Positions 1-6,377 are shown, counted from the first letter of the stretch. The stretch is DNA of 23,121 nt from a virus (IMGVR_UViG_3300025601_000131:1-23121); one strand, 5' to 3'. Made by a program: numbers and translations. Notes: generated by a model from the letters alone, not told the origin.

Positions 1-1
1 G

Positions 2-847
2 ATGCCCAGTAAAGCATATTACGAAGCTAATAAAGAAAAATTAAAAGCATATGGTAGAGCATACGGCAAAGCTAATAGAGAAAAATTAACAGCTCATAAA
101 AAAGAATATTGCGAAGTTAATAAAGAAAGAATAAAAGCTTATGAAAAAGCATATCGCGAAGCTAATAGAGAAAAATTAACAGCCCAAACAAAAGCATACC
201 ATGAAGCTAACAAAGAAAAGATAAAAGCATATCGCGAAGCTAATAGAGAAAAAATAAGAATAAAGGCTAAAGCCTATCGTGAAGCTAATAAAGAAAAAAT
301 AAAAGGCTGGTACAAGGCTAATAAAGAAAAAATAAAAGCTTATGAAAAAGCACATTACGAAGCTAATTCAGAAAAAATAAAAGCTCGATCAAAAGCATAC
401 TACGAAGCTAATACAGAAGAGGTCCTTGCTAAAAACAAAGTATACCGCGAAGCTACTAAAGATAAAATAAAAGCGTACCGTAAAGCTAATAGAGAAATAA
501 GAATGGCCCAGAAAAGAGCATGGCACAAAACGAATACAGAAAAAATAAAAGTATATGCTAAAACCTACCGCAAAGATAACAGAGCTATGATGTATACACA
601 TGTTGCAAAAAGAAGGGCATTAAAGATGAATCAGTATGAAAAGTTAAGTGCTGATGATAAATTTGTGATAGAAGAGTGCTATGGGTTAATGCAATTAAGG
701 ACTACAAAAATGGGGTTTGCGTGGCATGTAGATCACATTATCCCTTTGAGCAAAGGGGGTTTACATAAGCCCACTAATTTACAGGTAGTTCCTGCAACAT
801 GGAATTTACAAAAAAATAATAACCACCAGGAGAAATGGATTGGCTAA
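2..847 (+). CDS. HNH endonuclease with long Lys-rich repeat region
   Basis: A 281-aa protein. Residues 6-193 are about 14 copies of a Y-x-E-A-N-x-E-K-I-K-A type unit, very rich in Lys, Glu and Ala and probably helical. The C-terminal ~45 residues form an HNH nuclease core: HVDH at 242-245, then PLSKGG, N259 and the terminal WNLQK (267-271). HNH enzymes cut DNA using a metal-bound beta-beta-alpha fold; in phages they are often free-standing homing-type nucleases. I infer that the basic repeats bind DNA or act as a spacer. The ATG at base 2 is probably the real start because the protein begins MPSKAYYEANKEK, much like its paralogue at 1116, but the ribosome-binding site lies outside the window, so an upstream extension cannot be excluded. 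The HNH assignment is firm; the biological role is not. Confidence 0.85.
   Translation: MPSKAYYEANKEKLKAYGRAYGKANREKLTAHKKEYCEVNKERIKAYEKAYREANREKLTAQTKAYHEANKEKIKAYREANREKIRIKAKAYREANKEKIKGWYKANKEKIKAYEKAHYEANSEKIKARSKAYYEANTEEVLAKNKVYREATKDKIKAYRKANREIRMAQKRAWHKTNTEKIKVYAKTYRKDNRAMMYTHVAKRRALKMNQYEKLSADDKFVIEECYGLMQLRTTKMGFAWHVDHIIPLSKGGLHKPTNLQVVPATWNLQKNNNHQEKWIG
17..580 (+). repeat. Tandem 15/11-residue coding repeats
   Basis: The Asn of the E-A-N unit, or its equivalent, falls at residues 10, 25, 40, 55, 70, 81, 96, 107, 122, 137, 152 (Thr), 163, 178 and 193. Spacings are therefore only 15 or 11 residues (45 or 33 nt). The units have diverged at DNA level but keep the pattern Y-x-(E/K)-A-N-(K/R)-E-K-(I/L)-K-A. 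Confidence 0.85.
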
Positions 848-864
848 AATAAAAAGGGATTGTG

Positions 865-1116
865 ATGGCGGACATTGAACACGAAATATATGATGGTCTA
901 TTAGTAATGGATCACTTTGATGATTGCATTATTGGAGTAGTAAAGGGTATTGATAATGAAGATAAGATTTGTTACAGCTACCAATGTATCATCGCTAAAC
1001 TTATGTGTGATGATGAGATGGAAGAGATTGATGCAATAGAATATTTTGAGTACAACATGATGGGTGCGTATGTAGGAGAAAACACTCCATGCTTTTTATT
1101 TACCGAGGATGATTGA
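865..1116 (+). CDS. Small acidic conserved phage protein of unknown function
   Basis: About 83 aa and strongly acidic, with many Asp/Glu and a C-terminus ending in EDD. It has no membrane segment or signal peptide. Its features are an internal GVVKG...YSYQ strand, a helix containing EYFEYN and the closing G-x-x-TPCF. I recall similar small proteins in phage and bacterial genomes but know no function. A GTG at 862 is also in frame, but the AAGGG at 854-858 fits the ATG at 865 better (6-nt spacer). The gene lies between two HNH genes and overlaps the start of the second one (TGATG). Expression is probably coupled to its neighbours. Confidence 0.7.
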   Translation: MADIEHEIYDGLLVMDHFDDCIIGVVKGIDNEDKICYSYQCIIAKLMCDDEMEEIDAIEYFEYNMMGAYVGENTPCFLFTEDD

Positions 1117-1649
1117 TGCCCTATAAGAATCCTGAAGATAGAAAAGCGTATTGCGAAGCTAATAAAGAAAAAATAGTATCCAATAAAAAAGCTTACCGTG
1201 AAAGAAATAAAGAAAAGATAAAAGCATATGCCAAGGCTTGGCAAAAAGCTAACAAAGAAAAAATGAAAGCTTACTACGAAGTTAATAAAGAAAAAATAAA
1301 AGCAAATGGCAAAGACTGGAAAAAAACTAATAGAGAAAGGGTAAAAACTAGCAACAAAGCTTACTACGAATCTAATAGAGGTGCAGCCTGTGCGCGAGTA
1401 AAAGTATACAAAGCAAAGAAGAAACAAAATAATCTCATCACTACAAAAGGGGATAAACAGTTAGCAAAATGGATATACACTATGGCTTCAAAGCTTACAG
1501 AAACAACAGATATTGTGTGGCATGTAGACCATATTAAACCTTTATCCAAAGGGGGTATGCACTCACTAAATAACTTGCAGATTGCCCCCGCACAATGGAA
1601 TTTACAAAAGAGTAATAACAACGAGGAAAGATGGAATGGCAAAGATTAA
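1116..1649 (+). CDS. HNH endonuclease, second copy with shorter repeat region
   Basis: A 177-aa paralogue of the protein at 2-847. Residues 12-87 carry six copies of the same Lys/Glu-rich unit. A linker follows, then the HNH core: HVDH at 136-139, PLSKGG, NNLQ and WNLQKSN. The two HNH cores are close in sequence while the repeat arrays differ in length, suggesting duplication followed by gain or loss of repeats. I chose ATG 1116, which overlaps the upstream stop by one base and has GAGG at 1105-1108; a TTG at 1113 is in frame but poorly placed. The last 14 bases overlap the next gene. HNH fold is well supported; target site and role (homing, packaging nick, host DNA degradation) are unknown. 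Confidence 0.85.
   Translation: MPYKNPEDRKAYCEANKEKIVSNKKAYRERNKEKIKAYAKAWQKANKEKMKAYYEVNKEKIKANGKDWKKTNRERVKTSNKAYYESNRGAACARVKVYKAKKKQNNLITTKGDKQLAKWIYTMASKLTETTDIVWHVDHIKPLSKGGMHSLNNLQIAPAQWNLQKSNNNEERWNGKD
1149..1376 (+). repeat. Coding repeats of the second HNH gene
   Basis: Six units with the conserved Asn at residues 16, 31, 46, 57, 72 and 87 counted from ATG 1116. The spacings are 15, 15, 11, 15 and 15, the same two-length rule seen in the first HNH gene. Confidence 0.8.
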
Positions 1650-1776
1650 ACAAACAGAAACACGTAGGGAACCCGTACACAAACGAACAAAGCAAGGTGG
1701 TAGGATACTTAAGACTAGCTCAATGAATAAGAACCAGAAGACTGATTACAAAAAATACAGAGGACAGGGCCGTTGA
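1636..1776 (+). CDS. Small basic conserved phage protein ending KKYRGQGR
   Basis: A 46-aa, highly basic protein beginning MAKIKQTETRRE and ending NKNQKTDYKKYRGQGR. I chose ATG 1636 because GAGGAAAG at 1623-1630 lies just upstream; the longer open frame has no sensible start and would run through the HNH gene. It overlaps the HNH gene by 14 nt and the next gene by 4 nt (TTGA), so translational coupling is likely. I recall short proteins with a KxxSYKKYRGQGR-type tail in several tailed phages, always without a known function. The density of Lys/Arg suggests nucleic-acid binding, but that is inference only. Confidence 0.7.
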   Translation: MAKIKQTETRREPVHKRTKQGGRILKTSSMNKNQKTDYKKYRGQGR

Positions 1777-1994
1777 AAACCCTTATCCATGTTAACCAAC
1801 ATGTTATAAAGTCAAACAGAAAGAACAAGGTAGAAGAACCTGTATTGACTGTTAAGACGTACAAGAGCAACACCTATGCACATGAAGTAAATATAAAAGG
1901 CGACTCTAAAGTAGTGTACAGCCCAGACAAACCACTATCATGTGGCGCACATGTTTGGATAGAAACCCAATCGGAAGTGGAGATAATTAGATAA
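1773..1994 (+). CDS. Conserved hypothetical phage protein, TTG start
   Basis: 73 aa, starting at TTG 1773 inside the stop of the previous gene, with AGAGGACAG just upstream. No ATG or GTG fits. The protein has short beta-type segments (TLIHVNQHVI, LTVKTYK, RVVY-like KVVYSPDKP, HVWIET) and no Cys cluster or membrane segment; I would guess a small beta-barrel or sandwich. Proteins with a KTLIHVNQHVI opening and a PDKPLSCGA(R/H)VWIET tail are familiar to me from other phage genomes as conserved hypotheticals. The stop at 1992-1994 overlaps the next start by one base. Function unknown. Confidence 0.7.
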   Translation: MKTLIHVNQHVIKSNRKNKVEEPVLTVKTYKSNTYAHEVNIKGDSKVVYSPDKPLSCGAHVWIETQSEVEIIR

Positions 1995-2656
1995 TGGTAG
2001 ATTTTACATGGAGTTACTCTTCCTTAAAAGAGTTTGAGAATTGCCCTAAGAAATATCAAGAAGTAAGAATCTTAAAGAATTATTCATTTGTAGATACCCC
2101 CCAAACGATATATGGTAAAGAAGTACATGAGGCACTAGAGCTTTATGTGCGTGATGGTAAGCCACTAGCAAAAAACTATTTACGCTTCAAGAAGATGGTA
2201 GATACATTGATTGCTATCCCGGGAACTAAATATCCTGAATTAAAAATGGCGTTGACTAAGGACTTAAAGCAGTGTGACTTTGATGATGAGAACCGATGGG
2301 TACGAGGTATCGCTGACTTGGTTATTGTAGATGGTGATAAAGCTTTTGTGATTGATTATAAAACCGGCAGCAATAAATACCCTGATCCTAAACAGTTGCG
2401 GCTGATGGCCTTGATGTGTTTCATTATATTTCCCGAGGTTAATCATATTAAAGCCGGGTTACTATTCTGTATGAAAAATAGTTTTGTTCAAGAGACGTAT
2501 ACTAGGGATGACATCCATAAATCTTGGAAGAAGTTTGAGAAGATATTAGATCGACTTACCATGTCATATGAGAACGATACGTGGGTACCTAACCCTACAC
2601 CCCTATGTGGATGGTGTCCTGTAGAAACATGTGACCACCATAAACCTAGAAGATAG
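1994..2656 (+). CDS. PD-(D/E)XK nuclease, Cas4/RecB-like with probable Fe-S cluster
   Basis: 220 aa. The catalytic set of the PD-(D/E)XK superfamily is visible: H45 in GKEVHEALE, D108 in GIADLV, D121 and K123 in VIDYKTG, and Q134 in PKQLRLMAL. A lone Cys at 17 (ENCPKKY) and three near the C-terminus (C205, C208, C213 in CGWCPVETC) match the one-plus-three arrangement of the 4Fe-4S cluster in Cas4, AddB and related exonucleases. Enzymes of this type usually process DNA ends with 5'-3' polarity. No Cas1, Cas2 or CRISPR repeats lie nearby, so I read it as a phage recombination or replication exonuclease rather than an adaptation gene. GGAG at 1979-1982 serves the ATG at 1994. Confidence 0.85.
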   Translation: MVDFTWSYSSLKEFENCPKKYQEVRILKNYSFVDTPQTIYGKEVHEALELYVRDGKPLAKNYLRFKKMVDTLIAIPGTKYPELKMALTKDLKQCDFDDENRWVRGIADLVIVDGDKAFVIDYKTGSNKYPDPKQLRLMALMCFIIFPEVNHIKAGLLFCMKNSFVQETYTRDDIHKSWKKFEKILDRLTMSYENDTWVPNPTPLCGWCPVETCDHHKPRR

Positions 2657-2688
2657 TGTATAATTATGGCTAAAAGAGGTAGCTAATC

Positions 2689-2994
2689 ATGCCATACACA
2701 AAGAGTCCTAGACCCTACAAAGCAGAATATAAGAAACAAAAAACACGAGGCGAACATGCAGATCGTATGGAACGTCAACGCGCTCGACGTAAGATGGACG
2801 CTACTAGTGTAGATGCAAATAAGAATGGTAAGGCAGATAAACGTGAGGGTAAAGATGTAGCCCACAAGAAGCCTTTATCTAAAGGTGGTAGCAATAAGGA
2901 CGGTGTGACTATCCAGTCAAAATCTAAGAACCGTTCATTCAAAAGAAACTCTGATGGTTCAGTTAAAACCAGACAATATTTAGCTAATAAATAA
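2689..2994 (+). CDS. Small basic HNH-like protein, probably degenerate
   Basis: 101 aa, Lys/Arg-rich. Residues 56-67 read DVAHKKPLSKGG, which aligns with the VDHIKPLSKGG core of the HNH nucleases at 2-847 and 1116-1649. Here the metal-proximal Asp is Ala, the first His (H59) remains, the usual NL(Q/R)V step is GVTIQ, and a later Asn survives in KNRSF (80-84). I recall a family of small phage HNH proteins ending ...NRSFxR; this seems a divergent member that may have lost cleavage. Residues 42-53 (DANKNGKADKRE) also fit an EF-hand calcium-loop spacing, possibly by chance. The start at 2689 is supported by AGAGG at 2675-2679. Confidence 0.65.
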   Translation: MPYTKSPRPYKAEYKKQKTRGEHADRMERQRARRKMDATSVDANKNGKADKREGKDVAHKKPLSKGGSNKDGVTIQSKSKNRSFKRNSDGSVKTRQYLANK

Positions 2995-3056
2995 AAGGTA
3001 AAATAATACTTGCGTTATCTTTTTAGGTAGTGCATACTCTAGTTTCCATGAGAGGA
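2993..3056 (+). promoter_or_regulatory. Intergenic gap with weak hairpin, promoter-like boxes and strong SD
   Basis: This 66-nt gap, the largest in the left arm, separates the nuclease group from the helicase group. AAAAGGTAA (2993-3001) can pair with TTATCTTTT (3015-3023) in a 9-bp, AT-rich stem with one G-U pair and a T run to 3024, so a weak terminator is possible. TTGCGT (3010-3015) and CATACT (3033-3038) are 17 nt apart and weakly resemble sigma70 -35/-10 boxes. AGAGGAAA (3051-3058) is a clear SD for the helicase. Only the SD is convincing. Confidence 0.3.
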
Positions 3057-3060
3057 AACT

Positions 3061-4629
3061 ATGAAACTAATTGACAATAAAGCAGTAAAGATTACTGTGC
3101 CTAATGAGGTTGCGGGCTTAATACAAAAGCATATACCGAAGGCGACAGTAGTAGAAACAAGAGAGAACTTATCTGACATCCTAGTATATTGGGGTATCGA
3201 TGAGATGATTAAACTCAACCAATTGGTTACGTTCAAGAAACCATTACCCTCACCTATAACACGAGACTACAAATGGTCTGGACGCTTCCAACCCTTCGAT
3301 CACCAAAAAGTTACCAGTGAATTTCTAAGTACGCATACTAGGGCATTCTGTTTTAACGAGGCCGGTACAGGTAAAACATCTTCGGTACTATGGGCATGCG
3401 ACTATCTTATGAATGAGAAAAAGATTAAGCGTGTACTGGTGGTATGCCCTTTGTCTATCATGACATCTGCTTGGAAGAATGATATTTACAATACGTGTGT
3501 GCATAGGGTACCCGGCGTGGCATATGGTACAGCAGATCAACGAAGACTTATTATAGATAACCCTCAGTATGAGTTTGTTATTATTAATTATGATGGGGTA
3601 AACATTGTTAAAGATGCTATTAAAGAGGCTAACTTTGATTTAGTAGTTATTGATGAGGCCAATGCTTATAAGACAGTGACTACTGCTAGGTGGAAAACAC
3701 TGGCTAAAATACTACGACCTGAGACAAGGCTGTGGATGTTAACAGGTACCCCGGCATCCCAATCTCCTGTAGATGCGTATGGTTTGGCTCGTTTAGTATG
3801 TCCAGATAGAGTGCCTAAATTTTCATCAGCTTGGCGTGACATTGTTATGAAACAGTTAACAAGGTTTAAGTGGGTACCTAAGCCGGGTAGTGAAACTAAA
3901 GTCTTTAACACATTACAACCCGCCATTCGGTTTGCTAAGAATGATTGCTTGGACCTACCCGACGTTATGTATCAGACTAGGATAGTTCCTTTAACAAAAC
4001 AAGTAGAAACTTACTACAACAAACTGAAGAAAGACTTTCTTATTGAAGCAGCGGGAGAAGAGATAAGTGCTGTGAATGCGGCGGCTAACATGACTAAACT
4101 GCTACAGATTTCTGGCGGTGCAGTGTACACCGACGAACATAAAGTAGTCGACTTTGACATTAGTCCTAGACTAAAAGTATTGATGGAGACTGTTGACCAA
4201 ACCAAACATAAAGTATTAGTCTTTGTACCCTACCGACATACCATAGATATTGTTGCTAAGAATCTTAATCAGAACAATATCACTACTTCTATTATCAATG
4301 GAAGTGTATCAGCACACAACCGCACACAGATTATTAAAGAGTTTCAAACTGCTGATGATCCGAGAGTTCTTGTTGTCCAACCTCAATCTGCTTCACATGG
4401 AGTTACCCTTACCCGGGCCGACACGGTAGTATTCTGGTCGCCTGTGATGAGTGTAGAAGTATACCTCCAATGTATTGCGAGGATTGATAGGGTGGGTCAG
4501 AAGAATAAGATGACAGTCGTTCATCTGCAAGGATCAGCAATTGAGAAGAGGATGTATGACATGCTACAAGGCAAGGTAGATAATCATACGAAGTTAGTAG
4601 ATTTATATAGAGAGGAGATAGGACTATGA
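3061..4629 (+). CDS. SNF2-type superfamily 2 DNA helicase/translocase
   Basis: 522 aa with a full two-lobe SF2 architecture. Lobe 1 has a Q-motif-like FQPFDHQK (77-83), Walker A AGTGKT (101-106), motif Ia near VLVVCPLSI (125-133), motif II DEAN (198-201) and motif III TGTP (228-231). Lobe 2 has VLVFVPYR, motif V region SHGVTLTRADTVVFW and motif VI RIDRVGQ (474-480), the RxxRxGQ signature of SNF2 proteins. Such enzymes translocate on double-stranded DNA with ATP and in phages accompany replication and recombination genes. There is no accessory DNA-binding domain, so it is a minimal version. Motif II DEAN rather than DEAH or DEAQ is uncommon. The stop overlaps the next start (ATGA). Confidence 0.9.
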   Translation: MKLIDNKAVKITVPNEVAGLIQKHIPKATVVETRENLSDILVYWGIDEMIKLNQLVTFKKPLPSPITRDYKWSGRFQPFDHQKVTSEFLSTHTRAFCFNEAGTGKTSSVLWACDYLMNEKKIKRVLVVCPLSIMTSAWKNDIYNTCVHRVPGVAYGTADQRRLIIDNPQYEFVIINYDGVNIVKDAIKEANFDLVVIDEANAYKTVTTARWKTLAKILRPETRLWMLTGTPASQSPVDAYGLARLVCPDRVPKFSSAWRDIVMKQLTRFKWVPKPGSETKVFNTLQPAIRFAKNDCLDLPDVMYQTRIVPLTKQVETYYNKLKKDFLIEAAGEEISAVNAAANMTKLLQISGGAVYTDEHKVVDFDISPRLKVLMETVDQTKHKVLVFVPYRHTIDIVAKNLNQNNITTSIINGSVSAHNRTQIIKEFQTADDPRVLVVQPQSASHGVTLTRADTVVFWSPVMSVEVYLQCIARIDRVGQKNKMTVVHLQGSAIEKRMYDMLQGKVDNHTKLVDLYREEIGL

Positions 4630-4907
4630 ATTTAGATGGCATAGACACACAACTAGGAAACAACTTACATTGTTTTCATGTAGCAACAGAAGAAACGCCG
4701 CATCGAGAGTGGATTGATACCCCAGGATGGGGGCCTAAAGAAATAGAGGTACATTTATTTTTTTGGGATGAACATAATATAAATCAGATAAAAGTTTTAA
4801 ATATACAACACAATAAAGGAATAACACTTACCAATTGGTCAAGTGATGAGGGGGCTTCTACGCTTTTAAGAAAAGAGATTGTAAATTTAAGGGGAAAAAA
4901 TAAATGA
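4626..4907 (+). CDS. Unknown 93-aa protein
   Basis: I do not recognise this family. It starts at ATG 4626 inside the helicase stop, with AGGAGA at 4613-4618, and overlaps the next gene by ATGA. It has alternating aromatic and acidic residues, several Trp (WIDTPGWGP, FFWDEH, TNWSSDEG), no Cys pair, no membrane helix and a basic C-terminal tail (LRGKNK). The N-terminal half looks beta-rich. The tight coupling to the helicase and to the following coiled-coil gene suggests a replication-associated role, but that is inference from position alone. Confidence 0.6.
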   Translation: MNLDGIDTQLGNNLHCFHVATEETPHREWIDTPGWGPKEIEVHLFFWDEHNINQIKVLNIQHNKGITLTNWSSDEGASTLLRKEIVNLRGKNK

Positions 4908-5305
4908 GTGATATAAAGGTAGGAACCTTAGTTGAAAGTTACCTTGCTATTAGACGAGAGCGAGAGATATTAGCTAAGAAATTTGAACAAGAAGATAGTG
5001 TCTACAAAGATCAGTTGAATAGACTGGAGGAGGCGATGCTAGAAACTTGTAACGATATTGGTGCTGAAACATTACGCACTGAAAGTGGCACAATTATTAA
5101 GTCTTTAAAAGAGAACTATGTTTGTGGGGATTGGGATAATTTTAAGCAGTATATCCTTGAGAACCAAGCGTTGGAGTTACTTCAACAGCGCATTAGCCAA
5201 ACAAACTTTAAAGAGTTTTTAAGCACGAGGGGAGAAGAAGGATTACCTCCTGGAATTAGTACGATGAGAGAGTTTAAAATAACTGTACGTAAACCAACAA
5301 CTTAA
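4904..5305 (+). CDS. Coiled-coil protein of the replication cluster, unknown function
   Basis: 133 aa. Residues 8-50 form an amphipathic, charged helix (LVESYLAIRREREILAKKF and on to RLEEAML) that should make a coiled coil. A beta-type ETLRTESGTI segment, a WDNFKQYI helix and the motif LPPGI (112-116) follow before a short closing strand. I recall phage proteins of this layout (N-terminal coiled coil, central TxSGT, late LPPG) next to single-strand binding proteins, annotated only as hypothetical. A resemblance to Gam-like proteins is superficial. AAGGGG at 4889-4894 is the SD. It ends 11 nt before the SSB gene. Confidence 0.65.
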   Translation: MSDIKVGTLVESYLAIRREREILAKKFEQEDSVYKDQLNRLEEAMLETCNDIGAETLRTESGTIIKSLKENYVCGDWDNFKQYILENQALELLQQRISQTNFKEFLSTRGEEGLPPGISTMREFKITVRKPTT

Positions 5306-5316
5306 GGAGAACTACT

Positions 5317-5985
5317 ATGGCTCAACAGCCTATTACATTTACAACGCCGAAAGGCATTGCGCAATATCCTTGGTTATCCACACCGGATACTAAGTTTTCA
5401 GAGGAAGGGGAATATAAAGTTAATCTTATTATTCCTAAACAAGAAGCTATACCTGTATTAAAACAAATCAATGAGGTCTATGCTCAAAACGTTGAAAGCG
5501 AACTTAAGAAGGCCGGCGGTAAGGAAATTAAAAAAGCCCCACCACCGTACGCAGAAGAGCTTGATGAGACGGGTCAACCTACGGGTAACGTGATCCTTCG
5601 ATTTAAATCAAAAGCCGCTTATAAGCCAGCTATCTTTGATTCTAAAGGCATCCCTATGATAGAAAGTAACATCTGGGGTGGGTCTGAGCTTAAAGTTAAT
5701 GGTTCCGTAGCACCTTACTTCACTAGTTTAATTGGTGCGGGTGTTGCTTTAAGGTTAAGAGCAGTACAAGTTATCCAGTATGTACAGGGTAACAGTTCAT
5801 CATCTCGCTTCGGGTTCGAAGAAGAAGTTGGGTATGAGCACAAAGCTCCTAAGACTTTTGAAGAAGTTGCGGCTCCGACACAAGCTCCGGCAGTTGCAGA
5901 ACCAACAGTACGTGCTGAGACATCTCCTCCTGTTAAACCGGCGGATGATTTATCAGACATCATTAACCAATGGGCTAAGGCTTAA
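5317..5985 (+). CDS. Single-stranded DNA-binding protein, T7 gp2.5/DUF2815-like
   Basis: 222 aa, with AAGGAGA (5304-5310) seven bases before ATG 5317. The opening ITFTTPKGIAQYPWLSTPD and KFSEEGEYKVNLII match the start of phage OB-fold SSBs related to T7 gp2.5 and the DUF2815 group. The core continues through FKSKAAYKPAIFDSKG, WGGSELKVNGSVAPY and LRLRAVQVIQYV. Residues ~170-222 are a Pro/Ala-rich linker ending DDLSDIINQWAKA; in gp2.5-type proteins a flexible acidic tail contacts polymerase and helicase, and here the tail is only mildly acidic. It should coat single-stranded DNA at the phage replication fork. Its place between the helicase and primase-helicase genes fits. Confidence 0.85.
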   Translation: MAQQPITFTTPKGIAQYPWLSTPDTKFSEEGEYKVNLIIPKQEAIPVLKQINEVYAQNVESELKKAGGKEIKKAPPPYAEELDETGQPTGNVILRFKSKAAYKPAIFDSKGIPMIESNIWGGSELKVNGSVAPYFTSLIGAGVALRLRAVQVIQYVQGNSSSSRFGFEEEVGYEHKAPKTFEEVAAPTQAPAVAEPTVRAETSPPVKPADDLSDIINQWAKA

Positions 5986-5987
5986 TT

Positions 5988-6335
5988 ATGCCTAAAAAAT
6001 ATAGCCAAGAGTTTTTGGTTGAGTTGAATACTCTTGATGAGACAAGACTCGGTGTGCAGTTAGCGAAGGCCTGTGTTAATGCAGAACTTCCTATCACCGA
6101 AATAGCAAAAGTCTTTGAGGTATCCCGGATGACTGTACACAGTTGGTTCCGGGGTTCCCCTATTCGAGATAAAAATGAGTCTAAGATTAAGAGATTTTTA
6201 GTAGCTCTTGATGGCGCATGGAAAGCTCAATTAGAAAACCATACTCAAGATTTACCTATTTCAGAGATGAAAAAGGCTAGGACGTTTTTAGAAACGAATA
6301 TTATTCCTAAAATCGTTGAAGATAAATCCATATAA
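5988..6335 (+). CDS. Helix-turn-helix DNA-binding protein
   Basis: 115 aa. Residues ~35-58 (ITEIAKVFEVSRMTVHSWFRG) form a clear helix-turn-helix with a recognition helix of SRMTVHSWF type, as in Cro/CI/XRE or Mor-like regulators. The C-terminal half is helical with no recognised effector domain. It follows the SSB stop by two bases, with AAGG at 5977-5980. A promoter-like sequence and a hairpin lie immediately after it, so it could regulate the primase-helicase gene, or it may be a replication-initiation or terminase-small-subunit-like protein. HTH is certain enough; the target is unknown. Confidence 0.75.
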   Translation: MPKKYSQEFLVELNTLDETRLGVQLAKACVNAELPITEIAKVFEVSRMTVHSWFRGSPIRDKNESKIKRFLVALDGAWKAQLENHTQDLPISEMKKARTFLETNIIPKIVEDKSI

Positions 6336-6343
6336 GGTATACT
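6316..6343 (+). promoter_or_regulatory. Sigma70-like promoter candidate before the primase-helicase
   Basis: TTGAAG (6316-6321; four of six -35 bases) and TATACT (6338-6343; five of six -10 bases) are separated by 16 nt. Transcription would begin near 6350, which is inside or beyond the ATG at 6349. It overlaps the end of the HTH gene. Confidence 0.35.
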
Positions 6344-6345
6344 AG

Positions 6346-6377
6346 AAAATGCTCCGCTTAAATCCCGGGGCATTTTT
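6346..6377 (+). terminator. Terminator-like hairpin over the annotated primase-helicase start
   Basis: AAAATGCTCC (6346-6355) pairs with GGGGCATTTT (6367-6376) in a 10-bp stem with one G-U pair and an 11-nt loop, running directly into a T run (6373-6377). The ATG at 6349-6351 lies in the left arm. It could be an intrinsic terminator for the SSB-HTH group, or a translational hairpin hiding the start codon. Confidence 0.45.

Noticed and set aside
978-1427. Phe/Ser/Tyr-rich antisense frame across the second HNH gene, resembling a membrane protein
   Set aside because: It is the complement of Lys/Glu repeat codons (AAA/GAA), which automatically yields Phe/Ser; no start signal.
2-1649. HNH repeat arrays as a possible CRISPR array or origin with iterons
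   Set aside because: The repeats are in frame, diverged at DNA level, vary between 33 and 45 nt, and have no unique spacers; they are coding repeats.
1994-2656. Cas4-like nuclease as part of a CRISPR-Cas locus
   Set aside because: No Cas1, Cas2, effector genes or repeat array anywhere in the window.
2657-2688. TATAAT at 2659-2664 and a six-codon mini-frame ATG...TAA at 2666-2686 upstream of the HNH-like gene
   Set aside because: No -35 box at a suitable distance; the mini-frame is too short to support and probably chance, though AGAGG inside it serves as the SD for the gene at 2689.
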